NCBI RefSeq assembly: GCF_000297395.2
Contig: NZ_HF570108.1
Location: 943,685-1,007,684 of the forward strand
Direction of reading: 5' to 3'
DNA from: Micromonospora lupini str. Lupac 08
GTDB taxonomy: Bacteria > Actinomycetota > Actinomycetes > Mycobacteriales > Micromonosporaceae
Length of the DNA: 64,000 bases
Part shown: piece after piece, positions 1 through 8,108 of the stretch
How the letters are laid out: each line of letters starts with the position of its first letter
Numbering within the stretch: position 1 is the stretch's first letter
Program-made: the position numbers and the translations under genes
Notes under the pieces: model-generated
Told to the model about the DNA's origin: nothing
The model's database searches: none
The model's input: the letters and a program-made list of their open reading frames with translations, nothing else

Positions 1-558
1 CTCTTCCAGCTCGGAGACGGATTCGGCCAGCTCGGCGACCGGGTCCATCTCTGCCAGGGTGTCCCACTCGTCACGCGGGATGTCGTGCCAGGTGGGCTCG
101 GCCTTCGTCTCGTCCTCAGCCGGCGAGACGGGCTGGAAGACGAAGGTCCGGTACGACCAGAACCGGAAGAGCGTGCCCAGCAGGACACCTGCGGTCTTGG
201 CCACGTTCAGTGCGAGCAGGCCATGGACGCCGAGGCCGTACTTGGCCGCCGCCACGGCGCCCAGTTCGATGAGCAGGCCGACCCCGTTGAACAGGAAGAA
301 CAGGACGTACTCCCGACGAAGCGCGGATTTCGGGCGATCCCGGTACGTCCAGTGACGATTCATCAGATACGACGTGATCGTGGCGACCAGGGTCGCGATC
401 ACGTTCGCCTTCAATTGACCGTTGACGAAAACGGTAAGTGCAAGGGCATTGAACACCGCGTAATTGATGACGGTGTTGACGCCGCCGACGATGCCGAACT
501 TGAACGCCTCGTGGATGAACTTCTGCCAGCGCTCAGGCAGCAGACGGACAAGACGCAT
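1..558 (-). CDS. GtrA-family membrane protein (3' end beyond window)
   Basis: Reading the minus strand from ATG 558 gives an open frame of 186 codons running off the window edge. The protein begins MRLVRLLPERWQKFIHEAFK and has four hydrophobic segments in roughly residues 19-135, with the family-typical pieces FGIVGGVNTVINYAVFN, a central REYVLFFLFNGVG and a fourth segment ending LLGTLFRFWSYRTFVF. A hydrophilic acidic tail follows (about residues 140-186, many Asp/Glu). GtrA-like proteins are thought to help flip or anchor lipid-linked sugars for cell-envelope glycans. An AAGG about 8 bases upstream supports ATG 558. It lies 63 bases downstream of a paralogue, probably in one operon. The C-terminus is not visible. 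Confidence 0.88.
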   Translation of the reverse strand, partial: MRLVRLLPERWQKFIHEAFKFGIVGGVNTVINYAVFNALALTVFVNGQLKANVIATLVATITSYLMNRHWTYRDRPKSALRREYVLFFLFNGVGLLIELGAVAAAKYGLGVHGLLALNVAKTAGVLLGTLFRFWSYRTFVFQPVSPAEDETKAEPTWHDIPRDEWDTLAEMDPVAELAESVSELEE

Positions 559-621
559 GCGAAACACCTTAGGGCAGTCGGTGAAGCCGGCGATCACCGG
601 CCGGACGAGGTGGGCGGCAGG

Positions 622-1170
622 TCACGCCCCGTGGTCCCGGTCGTGCTCCACCTGCGGAACGATCGGAGTTCCCGCTTCGACGAAGACGAACCGCCGGTAG
701 GACCAGAATCGGAACAGTGTCCCGAGGCCCGTGCCGACGACGAAGCTGGCGATGTTGTCGGCGAGCTGCGTCTGGAACACGGCCGGCCAGATGCTGCCGA
801 GCCCGTACCGGCTGATCGCGAGGCAGGCCACCGCGATGCCGAGGCCGACGGCGTTGAAGAAGAAGAACAGCGCGTACTCCCGCGCGGGGTTGCTGCGCTG
901 TCGGTGCCGCCAGGTCCAGAACCGGTTGCCGATGAAGGCGAAGGTCGCCGCGATCACTGTCGAGATCGTCTTCGCGGTCACCTGCTCCATGCCCCGCGCG
1001 GTCGTCAGGTAGTTGAAGAGCGCGAAGTCGATGAGGAAGGCGATCCCGCCCACGGTGGCGAACTTGCTCAGCTCACGTACGAGGTGACCGAAACGGTCGA
1101 GCAGTCCGCGGATCAGACCCGGTCGGGTCTGCCGGGGACCCGGTTGCTCCCCGGTCATCGTGGCGGCCAC
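622..1170 (-). CDS. GtrA-family membrane protein
   Basis: This is a 182-residue GtrA-like protein. Four predicted membrane helices lie between about residues 36 and 160, including FATVGGIAFLIDFALFNYL and a last helix ending GLGTLFRFWSYRRFVF. It is clearly a paralogue of the gene at 1-558 (shared LFRFWSYR.FVF end). The family is linked to transfer of polyprenyl-linked sugars in polysaccharide or teichoic acid assembly; the substrate is not deducible. I chose GTG 1170 because a TAGGCT -10 box (1177-1182) sits 6 bases upstream, as expected for a leaderless transcript. ATG 1158 is an alternative. The C-terminus is His/Asp-rich. Confidence 0.9.
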   Translation of the reverse strand: MAATMTGEQPGPRQTRPGLIRGLLDRFGHLVRELSKFATVGGIAFLIDFALFNYLTTARGMEQVTAKTISTVIAATFAFIGNRFWTWRHRQRSNPAREYALFFFFNAVGLGIAVACLAISRYGLGSIWPAVFQTQLADNIASFVVGTGLGTLFRFWSYRRFVFVEAGTPIVPQVEHDRDHGA

Positions 1171-1176
1171 GGGGCG

Positions 1177-1182
1177 AGCCTA
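1177..1182 (-). promoter_or_regulatory. -10 box of leaderless GtrA gene
   Basis: TAGGCT on the minus strand, 6 bases before GTG 1170, with no Shine-Dalgarno sequence between. Same geometry as many other genes in the window. Confidence 0.55.
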
Positions 1183-1597
1183 CCGGCTGTCGGCCAGTCG
1201 GCGGGGTAGCAACGGCGACCGGACATCGTCGCTCGTGCCGGCCCTTTCGCCCGGTACGCCGCAGGTGAACGCAGCGTAACCACCGGGGAGGACTGACGCG
1301 CCTCGGAACGGGAATCCCCGCACCGGTCGGCCGGGCGGTTGGCGGCCCGACCGCAAAGCGCGTCGACCGGGGTGCACAACAAGATTTGCGTGAAACTGCG
1401 CAGGAAAGCGGGTATCAGATCGTGATGCCGCAGCGTGGCCGTATCTTGTGCAGTTCTTCACAACCCGTCCCACTGTCTAGGAAGGCTGCCCGGTTTACGC
1501 TGAGGCCAATCCCAGGTTTCCACGAAGGCGGCGCGCGGCGTCGCTCAGACTCGTGCATCCCATAGATCGGTCAGCGTCGACCACAAGGAGATGTGTC
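1183..1597. other. Intergenic region between GtrA gene and pckG
   Basis: This is a 415-base non-coding stretch between divergent genes. It holds the -10 box for the GtrA gene at its left edge, a Rex/Crp-like operator at 1446-1463, a possible -10 box TACGCT at 1496-1501 and the pckG ribosome binding site AAGGAG at 1585-1590. I see no supported gene in it. Confidence 0.6.
1446..1463. promoter_or_regulatory. Rex-like (or Crp-like) operator upstream of pckG
   Basis: The 18-mer TTGTGCAGTTCTTCACAA matches the Streptomyces Rex operator form TTGTGAAnnnnTTCACAA at 13 of 14 specified positions. It also fits the Crp form TGTGAnnnnnnTCACA at 9 of 10. It lies about 32 bases upstream of a candidate -10 box (1496-1501) and 135 bases before pckG. 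Which regulator binds cannot be decided from sequence alone. Confidence 0.5.
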
Positions 1598-3445
1598 ATG
1601 GTTGCTCCGGCTGTAGTGCGGGGTATCGATCAGGCCCCGACGTCCCATCCGAAACTGCTTGCCTGGGTCCGTGAGGTCGCGGAACTGACCACCCCCGACC
1701 GGGTCGTGTGGGTGGACGGGTCGGACGAGGAGTGGCGTCGCCTCACCGATGAGCTGGTCGAGGCCGGCACCCTCATCCGGCTGAACCCGGAGAAGAAGCC
1801 GAACTCGTTCTACGCGCGCACCGACCCGACGGACGTCGCCCGGGTCGAGGAGCGCACCTACATCTGCTCCGTCGACGAGGCGGACGCCGGCCCCACCAAC
1901 AACTGGATGGCGCCGGCCGAGATGAAGCGGACGATGACCGAGTTGTACCGCGGGTCGATGCGCGGACGCACCATGTACGTCATCCCGTTCGTGATGGGCC
2001 CGGTCGAGGCCGCGAGCCCCATGTTCGGTGTGGAGATCACCGACAGCCCGTACGTGGTCGCCTCGATGCGCATCATGACCCGGATGGGCGCCCGCGTCCT
2101 CGAGGCGATGGGCGACGACGCCGACTTCGTGCACGCGCTGCACTCGATCGGCGCCCCGCTCGCCCCGGGCCAGCAGGACGTGGCGTGGCCGTGCAACGAG
2201 ACCAAGTACATCTCGCACTTCCCGGAGACCCGGGAGATCTGGTCGTACGGGTCCGGGTACGGCGGCAACTCGCTGCTCGGCAAGAAGTGCTACTCGCTGC
2301 GGATCGCCAGCGTGATGGGCCGGGACGAGGGCTGGCTCGCCGAGCACATGCTCATCCTGAAGATCACCTCGCCGGAGGGCAAGGTCCACCACATCGCCGG
2401 CGCCTTCCCGTCCGCGTGCGGCAAGACCAACCTGGCCATGGTGGAGCCGACCATCCCGGGGTGGAAGGTCGAGACGATCGGCGACGACATCGCCTGGATG
2501 CGGTTCGGCCCGGACGGCCGCCTCTACGCGGTCAACCCGGAGTACGGCCTCTTCGGCGTCGCGCCCGGCACCGACTGGAAGACCAACGCCAACGCCATGC
2601 GGACGCTGGACCGGGGCAACTCCGTCTTCACAAACGTCGGCCTCACCGACGACGGTGACGTCTGGTGGGAAGGCATGGGTGAGCCGCCGGCGCACCTGAT
2701 CGACTGGAAGGGCAACGACTGGACGCCGGACAGCGACGGCCTCTCCTCGCACGCGAACAGCCGGTTCTGCACCCCGATCACCCAGTGCCCGATCCTCGCC
2801 GACGAGTACTTCGACCCGAACGGCGTGCCGATCGACGCGATCCTCTTCGGTGGTCGCCGCAAGGACACCATCCCGCTGGTGACCGAGGCCCGTGACTGGG
2901 TGCACGGCGTCTACATGGGCGCGACGCTCTCCTCGGAGACCACGGCCGCCGCGTCCGGCGCGGTGGGTGTGGTCCGCCGCGACCCGATGGCGATGCTGCC
3001 GTTCATCGGCTACCACGCCGGTGACTACTTCCGGCACTGGATCGAGATGGGCAAGGGCACCGACGGCGACGAGGCGAAGCTGCCGAAGATCTACTACGTC
3101 AACTGGTTCCGCAAGGACCCCGACGGCTCGTTCCTGTGGCCGGGCTTCGGGGAGAACTCCCGGGTGCTCAAGTGGGTCGTCGAGCGGATCGAGGGCACCG
3201 CCGACGCGGTGGAGACCCCGGTGGGCATGGTGCCGACGCCGGACTCTCTTGACGTCGAGGGCCTGGACATGACCCCGGAGGACGTCCGGATCGCGCTCAA
3301 GGTCGACCCGGACGAGTGGCGCAACGAGCTGCCGATGATCACCGAGTGGTTCGAGAAGTTCGGTGACAAGCTGCCCGGCGTGCTCTGGGCCGAGCTGGAC
3401 GCGCTGCGGGCCCGCCTGGACGCCGTACCGCCGCGCCAGGTGTGA
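1598..3445 (+). CDS. pckG: Phosphoenolpyruvate carboxykinase (GTP)
   Basis: This 615-residue cytosolic enzyme converts oxaloacetate and GTP to PEP, CO2 and GDP at the entry to gluconeogenesis. The GTP-type kinase-1a loop FPSACGKTN with its reactive cysteine is at residues 270-278. Further family pieces are [20 protein letters not shown] and the C-terminal substrate region with [15 protein letters not shown]. Length is normal for the GTP class (about 600-620). ATG 1598 is preceded by AAGGAG at 1585-1590 with 7-base spacing. An in-frame upstream ATG at 1553 has no ribosome site. PEP carboxylase is also encoded in the window (26605-29391), so the PEP/oxaloacetate node is served in both directions. 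The Rex/Crp-like site upstream suggests redox or carbon control (inference). Confidence 0.97.
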   Translation: MVAPAVVRGIDQAPTSHPKLLAWVREVAELTTPDRVVWVDGSDEEWRRLTDELVEAGTLIRLNPEKKPNSFYARTDPTDVARVEERTYICSVDEADAGPTNNWMAPAEMKRTMTELYRGSMRGRTMYVIPFVMGPVEAASPMFGVEITDSPYVVASMRIMTRMGARVLEAMGDDADFVHALHSIGAPLAPGQQDVAWPCNETKYISHFPETREIWSYGSGYGGNSLLGKKCYSLRIASVMGRDEGWLAEHMLILKITSPEGKVHHIAGAFPSACGKTNLAMVEPTIPGWKVETIGDDIAWMRFGPDGRLYAVNPEYGLFGVAPGTDWKTNANAMRTLDRGNSVFTNVGLTDDGDVWWEGMGEPPAHLIDWKGNDWTPDSDGLSSHANSRFCTPITQCPILADEYFDPNGVPIDAILFGGRRKDTIPLVTEARDWVHGVYMGATLSSETTAAASGAVGVVRRDPMAMLPFIGYHAGDYFRHWIEMGKGTDGDEAKLPKIYYVNWFRKDPDGSFLWPGFGENSRVLKWVVERIEGTADAVETPVGMVPTPDSLDVEGLDMTPEDVRIALKVDPDEWRNELPMITEWFEKFGDKLPGVLWAELDALRARLDAVPPRQV

Positions 3446-3476
3446 ACATCGCCCGCCGCGGGCAACAACGGATCCC

Positions 3477-4337
3477 ATGAGGACGGCCGCCGAGACCGAG
3501 GTCCGGCGGCCGTCCGCCGTCCGGGTGCTCACCTTCCTGCTCGCGACGACGGCGGCGGCCACCGTCGTGGTCGAGCTGCTCAACTGGTGGTACGCCCCGG
3601 AGCAGGGCTTCGGCCTGGCCGTACGCACCGGCTGGGCGATGCTGCGCTCGTTCGGGTTCCTGCTGCTGATCGGGCACGTCCGCCGGGGCCGCACGGTGGC
3701 CCGCCCGTTCGGGCTGATCCTCGCGGTCACCACGATTTTCGCCGTCGGCCGGCTGATCGTGCCCCGGCAGGGGGTGCCGCCGCTGCCCGGACTGCTCGGC
3801 TTCGCCGTCCTGACCGCGCTCTGTGTGACTGTGGTCTGGCTGCTCTACCGCTCGTCGGCGCTCGCCGGGCATCTCGTCCGGCACCGGCCCCGACTGGTCA
3901 TCGACAAGGCCGGCATCTCGTGGCGGGAGACCCCGCCGCGCCGACCGCAGGCCAGCGGTTGGCTGCTGACCAGCCGGGTCGCGGCGTTCACCTACAGCCC
4001 GTTGATGCTGGTGCCGGCGTTGGTGGCGACAGGCGCCATCCTGGACGATCGCCTGTCCGCCGTACCTGCCGTGCTGTTCTGGTTCGGCGCGGGCATCGCG
4101 GCCAGCTACGCGGTGCTGTTCTGCACCGCGTTCCTGATGCGCGGCAAGGACTGGGCGCGTGGCCTGCTGGTCGTGGTCACGCTGGCCGTCCTCGCGGTGG
4201 ACCTGCCGCTGTGCTGGTGGCTGCTGGGCGTGGACGGCCTGGTCCGCGACGGCGCCCCGCTGGTGGCCGCCGCCGCACTGGCCCTGTACGGCCTGCGCCG
4301 CGCGGCCCGCGCCCCGGATGCCGCCGCCCCGGTCTGA
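3477..4337 (+). CDS. Polytopic membrane protein of unknown function
   Basis: This 286-residue protein has about eight hydrophobic segments (for example VRVLTFLLATTAAATVVVEL near the N-terminus, then ones around residues 55, 75, 105, 165, 195, 225 and 265) joined by short Arg-rich loops. I recognise no catalytic motif and cannot name a family. ATG 3477 lies 31 bases after the pckG stop, so co-transcription with pckG is likely. No strong ribosome site is visible. An upstream in-frame start would overlap pckG and is less likely. The plus-strand frame is supported by strong GC bias at third positions and by the helix pattern. Confidence 0.75.
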   Translation: MRTAAETEVRRPSAVRVLTFLLATTAAATVVVELLNWWYAPEQGFGLAVRTGWAMLRSFGFLLLIGHVRRGRTVARPFGLILAVTTIFAVGRLIVPRQGVPPLPGLLGFAVLTALCVTVVWLLYRSSALAGHLVRHRPRLVIDKAGISWRETPPRRPQASGWLLTSRVAAFTYSPLMLVPALVATGAILDDRLSAVPAVLFWFGAGIAASYAVLFCTAFLMRGKDWARGLLVVVTLAVLAVDLPLCWWLLGVDGLVRDGAPLVAAAALALYGLRRAARAPDAAAPV

Positions 4338-4727
4338 GGGGCGCGCAGGGCGTCCGCCCGTGCCCTGAGGCGAGTGGGTCGGGCCCTTCGCGGATGCTGT
4401 AGAGCTGCCCCAGTCGTGGGGCGGCTTCCGCCGCGTGGGAAACCACCGTTCGCTCTCTCCAGATCCGGCGTCGACCTCCCCTCGCGAAAGCTGTGCCCGT
4501 CCGCGCCGGCGCCCCGGTTGTGGGGCAGCTCGACAGGCGCTCCCCGGTCCTCCGGTCCCCGCGCAGGTCGCGCTTCGGCGCGGCTCGGCCGTGCGGCATC
4601 GGTCCGGCTGCGCCGGCAGGGGGCAGGATGACGGGTGGCGTCGGTCACAGCGGTCGACGTCGGCGACGCGGGCGGATCGCCGGACGGGGCAGGAGCGGGC
4701 CGTCCGCCGAACGGAGGGAGGCGCGCG
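4338..4727. other. Non-coding gap with paired hairpins
   Basis: 390 bases with no gene I can support. It contains two small hairpins, gcccca/tggggc at 4407-4422 and gcccc/ggggc at 4511-4526. Their outer sequences GAGCTGCCCCA (4402-4412) and TGGGGCAGCTC (4521-4531) form an 11-bp inverted repeat about 108 bases apart. GGAGGGAG just before 4728 is the ribosome site of the next gene. Confidence 0.5.
4402..4531. repeat. Long-range inverted repeat GAGCTGCCCCA / TGGGGCAGCTC
   Basis: An exact 11-bp inverted repeat at the two ends of a 130-base non-coding segment, with each arm also able to form its own short hairpin. It may be a transcription terminator pair or an intergenic repeat element; the function is unknown. 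Confidence 0.45.
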
Positions 4728-5870
4728 GTGAGCGACGAGTTCGACGTGGTGGTGGTGGGAGCGGGGCCGGCCGGAGCTGCGGCCGCGCTGACGGCCCGCC
4801 GGGCGGGCGCCAGCGTGTTGCTGCTGGACCGGGCCGACTTCCCCCGGGACAAGGCCTGCGGCGACGGGATCGCCGCGCACTCGGTGGACGTGCTCGCCGA
4901 GCTGGGCGTGACCGAGGCGGTGGCCGGGTACGCGCCGCTGCCCGCGCTGCGGATGGTCTCCCCGGGCGGTCAGGCGGTCGCTCGTGCGCTGCCCCGGCCC
5001 GCGTACACCGTGCCTCGGGAGGTCTTCGACGCGCGGCTGGTGGCGGCTGCGGTGGCCGCCGGCGCGCAGTTGCGCCGGCACAGCGTCCGCCGGGTCCAGC
5101 CGCGCGCCGACCGGGTGGTGCTCGACGGCGAGATGTCCGGTCGGGTGGTGGTGGGAGCGGACGGCGCCGGGTCGGTGGTACGCAGGGCCCTCGGGCACCC
5201 GGTGAACCCCGACCGGCACCTGGCGCTGGCCATCCGGGGGTACGCTCCGGCGCTGCCCGGCCCACCCGAGCAGCTCATCGTCACCTCGAAGGCGCGCTGG
5301 CCGGCGTACGCCTGGTCGTTCCCGATCGGCGACGGGCGGGCGAACGTCGGGTACGGGGAGGTGCTGCGCGGCGAGCCGCTGAGCCGGGCGTACCTGCTGG
5401 ACCGGCTGGCCGCGCTGCTGCCCGGCACCGACCTGTCGACGGTGACGGCGCTGCGCGCCCACCACCTGCCGCTGTCCACGCACCGGCCGACGCCGGGCCG
5501 GGACCGCACGCTGCTGGCCGGCGACGCCCTCTCGTTGATCAACCCGTTCACCGGGGAGGGCATCTTCTACGCGCTGCTCTCCGGCGCGCTGGCCGGTGCC
5601 GCGGCGGCCCGTACGCCGGAGGCTGCGGCACGTCGTTACACCGTGGGTCTGCGTCGTCGCCTGGGCACCCATCTGCGGCACAGCTCGGTGGCCGCGTCGT
5701 TGGCGCGACGGCGGCGGGTGGTCGACGCGGCGGTCCGCGCGGCCCGCCGGGACGACCGCGTCTTCGACGATGTGGTCGAGTTGGGGCTCGGCGACGGGCG
5801 GCTCACGGCCCGTACGCTGGGCATGATCGGCATCGAACTGTCCGCCGGGGATCGCCCCCGAAAGGGGTGA
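4728..5870 (+). CDS. FAD-dependent oxidoreductase, geranylgeranyl reductase family
   Basis: This 380-residue flavoprotein resembles geranylgeranyl/menaquinone reductases, which saturate isoprenoid chains. It has an N-terminal dinucleotide fold VVVVGAGPAGAAAA (residues 7-20), the family motif KACGDGI near residue 46, a second FAD contact GADGAGSVVRRALG and the FAD-ribityl loop GDALSLINPFTGEGI. GTG 4728 follows GGAGGGAG with good spacing, and an earlier in-frame ATG (4635) has no such site. It lies just upstream of a cis-prenyltransferase gene, so the substrate could be a prenyl diphosphate, prenyl lipid or menaquinone tail (inference). Other FAD mono-oxygenases share this fold, so the exact reaction is uncertain. 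Confidence 0.85.
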   Translation: MSDEFDVVVVGAGPAGAAAALTARRAGASVLLLDRADFPRDKACGDGIAAHSVDVLAELGVTEAVAGYAPLPALRMVSPGGQAVARALPRPAYTVPREVFDARLVAAAVAAGAQLRRHSVRRVQPRADRVVLDGEMSGRVVVGADGAGSVVRRALGHPVNPDRHLALAIRGYAPALPGPPEQLIVTSKARWPAYAWSFPIGDGRANVGYGEVLRGEPLSRAYLLDRLAALLPGTDLSTVTALRAHHLPLSTHRPTPGRDRTLLAGDALSLINPFTGEGIFYALLSGALAGAAAARTPEAAARRYTVGLRRRLGTHLRHSSVAASLARRRRVVDAAVRAARRDDRVFDDVVELGLGDGRLTARTLGMIGIELSAGDRPRKG

Positions 5871-5887
5871 TCCTGCGGGCGGGTCGC

Positions 5888-5893
5888 TACGCT
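5888..5893 (+). promoter_or_regulatory. -10 box of cis-prenyltransferase gene
   Basis: TACGCT five bases before GTG 5899 and eight before ATG 5902, with no Shine-Dalgarno sequence; likely a leaderless promoter. Confidence 0.5.
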
Positions 5894-5898
5894 GCTAG

Positions 5899-6672
5899 GT
5901 GATGACGCTGCGGAACCTTATCTACTCCGTGTACGAGCGCCGGCTCACGGCGAAGCTCGCGGGCAAGCCGGTGCCCCGACACGTCGGGGTGATGTGCGAC
6001 GGAAACCGCCGGTGGGCGAGGGAGATGGGCTTCGTCGACCCCAACGACGGGCACCGGGTCGGCGCGGCGAAGATCAAGCATGTCCTCGGCTGGTGTGACC
6101 AGGCCGGCATCGGGCACGTGACCCTCTACCTGCTGGCCACCGACAATCTGCGCCGCCCGGCCAGCGAGCTGGACCCGCTGCTGCAGATCATCGAGGACCT
6201 GGTGGTGGAGCTGTCCGAGGAGGGCAACCCCTGGCGGCTGCGCATCGTCGGCGCGCTGGACCTGCTGCCCGCGCAGACGGCTGCGGCGCTCAAGGCCGCC
6301 GAGGAGCGCACCCGGGACCGCAGCGGCGGCGCGGAGGTCAACATCGCGGTCGGCTACGGCGGCCGGCGGGAGATCACCGACGCGGTCCGTTCGCTGCTGC
6401 TGGAGCACGCCGCCTCCGGCGGCACCATCGAGGAGCTGGCCGAGGTGCTGGACGTGGAGCACATCGCCGAGCACCTCTACACCCGCGGCCAGCCCGACCC
6501 CGACCTGGTCATCCGCACCAGCGGGGAGCAGCGGCTGTCCGGTTTCATGCTCTGGCAGTCCGCGCACTCGGAGTTCTACTTCTGCGAGCTCAACTGGCCG
6601 GATTTCCGGCACATCGACTTCCTGCGCGCGCTGCGCTCGTACGCCACCCGCCAGCGCCGGTACGGCGCCTGA
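5899..6672 (+). CDS. Short-chain cis-prenyltransferase (Z-isoprenyl diphosphate synthase)
   Basis: This 257-residue UppS-family enzyme condenses isopentenyl diphosphate onto an allylic primer with cis geometry. Catalytic Asp34 lies in VMCDGNRRWA, followed by YLLATDNLRRP, NIAVGYGGRREI and the closing motifs LVIRTSGEQRLSGFMLWQSA and WPDFRHIDFLRAL. The CDGNRRWA variant, overall length and C-terminal RRYGA recall Mycobacterium tuberculosis Rv1086, which makes short-chain Z,E-farnesyl diphosphate rather than long undecaprenyl chains. That assignment is by family resemblance. Start is GTG 5899 or the adjacent ATG 5902. It lies 28 bases after the reductase-like flavoprotein gene, suggesting a shared isoprenoid role. 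Confidence 0.92.
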   Translation: MMTLRNLIYSVYERRLTAKLAGKPVPRHVGVMCDGNRRWAREMGFVDPNDGHRVGAAKIKHVLGWCDQAGIGHVTLYLLATDNLRRPASELDPLLQIIEDLVVELSEEGNPWRLRIVGALDLLPAQTAAALKAAEERTRDRSGGAEVNIAVGYGGRREITDAVRSLLLEHAASGGTIEELAEVLDVEHIAEHLYTRGQPDPDLVIRTSGEQRLSGFMLWQSAHSEFYFCELNWPDFRHIDFLRALRSYATRQRRYGA

Positions 6673-6700
6673 GCCCGGTCGGGGGCGGGAGTCGGCCCGG

Positions 6701-7525
6701 TCAGGGCAGCCGGGTCAGGGCCCGGGTGAGGAAGTCACCAAGTGCGGCCGGGGACTCGATGGTCAGGTCGGCGGCGTTGGCCACCTCCTGACCGGTCTCC
6801 GGGTTGGCCACTGCCACGCAGACGCCGAAGAAGTCCGGGTCCGCCTCGGCACGGGCGCGCAGCGCCGCGAACGCCTTGATGTCCGAGACGTCGTCGCCGA
6901 AGTACCAGGCGCCGGTGGCGCCCTGGACCACCTCGCCGATCACCATGCCCTTGTCCCGGTCGACCGGCGGTTTGAGTTCCAGCACCATCCGCCCGGCCTG
7001 CACCCGCAGCCCCAGCCGGTCGGCCTGCGCCTGCCCCCACTGCTGCACGGTCCCGCCGAGCTGCGGCGCGGTACGCCAGTGCAGCGCGACCGAGAGCCGC
7101 TTGAACTCGACGAGCGTGCCGGGTGGCAGCTCCGCACGGGCCAGATCGGCCAGCTCGGCCATGGTCGGCACCCACGGCAGGGCGGTGGGCTCGGTGACGG
7201 TCTCGCCACCGGAGTGGCTGTGCTCCAGCCCGTACAGGCCGTAGAGGTCGACGCCGCTCAGCTCGCCGAGGCGGTCCCGGAGGAAGTCGACGGGCCGCGC
7301 GGAGACGATCGCGATCCGCTGCACCACCGGGGCCAGCGCCTCGATGGCTGCCAGGGCGTTGGGCGCGGGGCGGACCGCCGTCGGGTCGTCGTCGACGGGC
7401 GCGAGCGTGCCGTCGAAGTCGAAGAAGAGCACGGTCCCCGCCGCCCGGCCGGCAGTGACCTGCCATGCCTGATCGGCGTTCAACGGGGTCCTCGGCTGGT
7501 GGTTGCCCAGATTCAACGGCGGCAC
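6701..7525 (-). CDS. otsB: Trehalose-6-phosphate phosphatase
   Basis: This 274-residue HAD-superfamily phosphatase releases trehalose from trehalose 6-phosphate. The nucleophile motif FFDFDGTLAP is at residues 34-43 (Asp36, Asp38). The Ser motif IVSARP, the lysine region ELKPPVDRDKG and the metal motif WYFGDDVSD follow in family order. GTG 7525 is chosen because TACGCT (7533-7538, minus strand) ends 7 bases upstream. The frame stays open further upstream, but that part is not conserved-looking. It is convergent with the prenyltransferase gene. The otsA partner is not in the window. Confidence 0.92.
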   Translation of the reverse strand: MPPLNLGNHQPRTPLNADQAWQVTAGRAAGTVLFFDFDGTLAPVDDDPTAVRPAPNALAAIEALAPVVQRIAIVSARPVDFLRDRLGELSGVDLYGLYGLEHSHSGGETVTEPTALPWVPTMAELADLARAELPPGTLVEFKRLSVALHWRTAPQLGGTVQQWGQAQADRLGLRVQAGRMVLELKPPVDRDKGMVIGEVVQGATGAWYFGDDVSDIKAFAALRARAEADPDFFGVCVAVANPETGQEVANAADLTIESPAALGDFLTRALTRLP

Positions 7526-7532
7526 GCGCGTC

Positions 7533-7538
7533 AGCGTA
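7533..7538 (-). promoter_or_regulatory. -10 box of leaderless otsB
   Basis: TACGCT on the minus strand, 7 bases before GTG 7525; no ribosome site present. Confidence 0.55.
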
Positions 7539-7592
7539 CCCCGGCGTTGGGGGCTCATTCCTGGCCGAGCACCACCGCTCGGCGGCGTGCGG

Positions 7593-7946
7593 TCAGCGTT
7601 CGGCGGCTCCTCGTCCGCGGCGTCCGAACGGCACCACCGCCGCGTCCTGCCCGTGGTTGAGCAGGTAGCCCTCCACGAAGCCGGTGTTGCGGTCCCCGGT
7701 GTGGGTCTCGATGTCGTTGAGCCGTGCCACCAGGAACTCGGTGAGCGCGCTGATCCGGTCGTTGAGACGCTCGTGCAGCTCCGCGACGACGGCCAGGATG
7801 ACCGCCGTGCCGGCGCTGGTGAGCGCGAGAAGGTTGACGAGCAGCGGCAGCTGCCCACCGTTGACCGCGAGGGTCACCACGTTGCCGGTCGCCCACAGTG
7901 TCATCGACACCGTGGCGACCACGACTGCCCACCACTTCAGGGTCAT
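7593..7946 (-). CDS. Small two-helix membrane protein with coiled-coil tail
   Basis: A 117-residue protein. Two hydrophobic segments (about residues 6-26 and 35-55) are followed by a heptad-like stretch with AELHERLNDRISALTEFLVARLNDIE, split here by position only, and a polar tail. I do not recognise a family. ATG 7946 is preceded by AAGGAGGGG with about 7-base spacing, a much stronger ribosome site than most genes here, so the start is firm. The gene stands 67 bases upstream of otsB on the same strand and may be read through into it. Confidence 0.72.
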   Translation of the reverse strand: MTLKWWAVVVATVSMTLWATGNVVTLAVNGGQLPLLVNLLALTSAGTAVILAVVAELHERLNDRISALTEFLVARLNDIETHTGDRNTGFVEGYLLNHGQDAAVVPFGRRGRGAAER

Positions 7947-8108
7947 GGACAGACCCCTCCTTATGTCCCGCAGGGCTGGGTTCGGCCTTGTCCCGTCCCC
8001 CCGCCGATGACGAGCCCAAGCAGTACGAGTACGGACGCTAGCGTGCCCGTTGTGGCCCCGGAGCGAAACGAATGAACCTGACCAGGCGTTCTTTCGCCAT
8101 CTGAGGAA

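Noticed and set aside
1571..3733. 720-codon open frame antisense to pckG
   Set aside because: Typical shadow frame in GC-rich coding DNA; the protein is low-complexity (Arg, Val, His, Gly-rich) with no domain, and the opposite strand encodes an unmistakable PEP carboxykinase.
4374..4631. Small frames in the 4338-4727 gap
   Set aside because: No ribosome site, no coding-type third-base pattern and overlapping alternatives on both strands.
3339..5681. 780-codon minus-strand frame
   Set aside because: Spans the end of pckG, a membrane protein, an intergenic gap and a flavoprotein; clearly a GC artefact.
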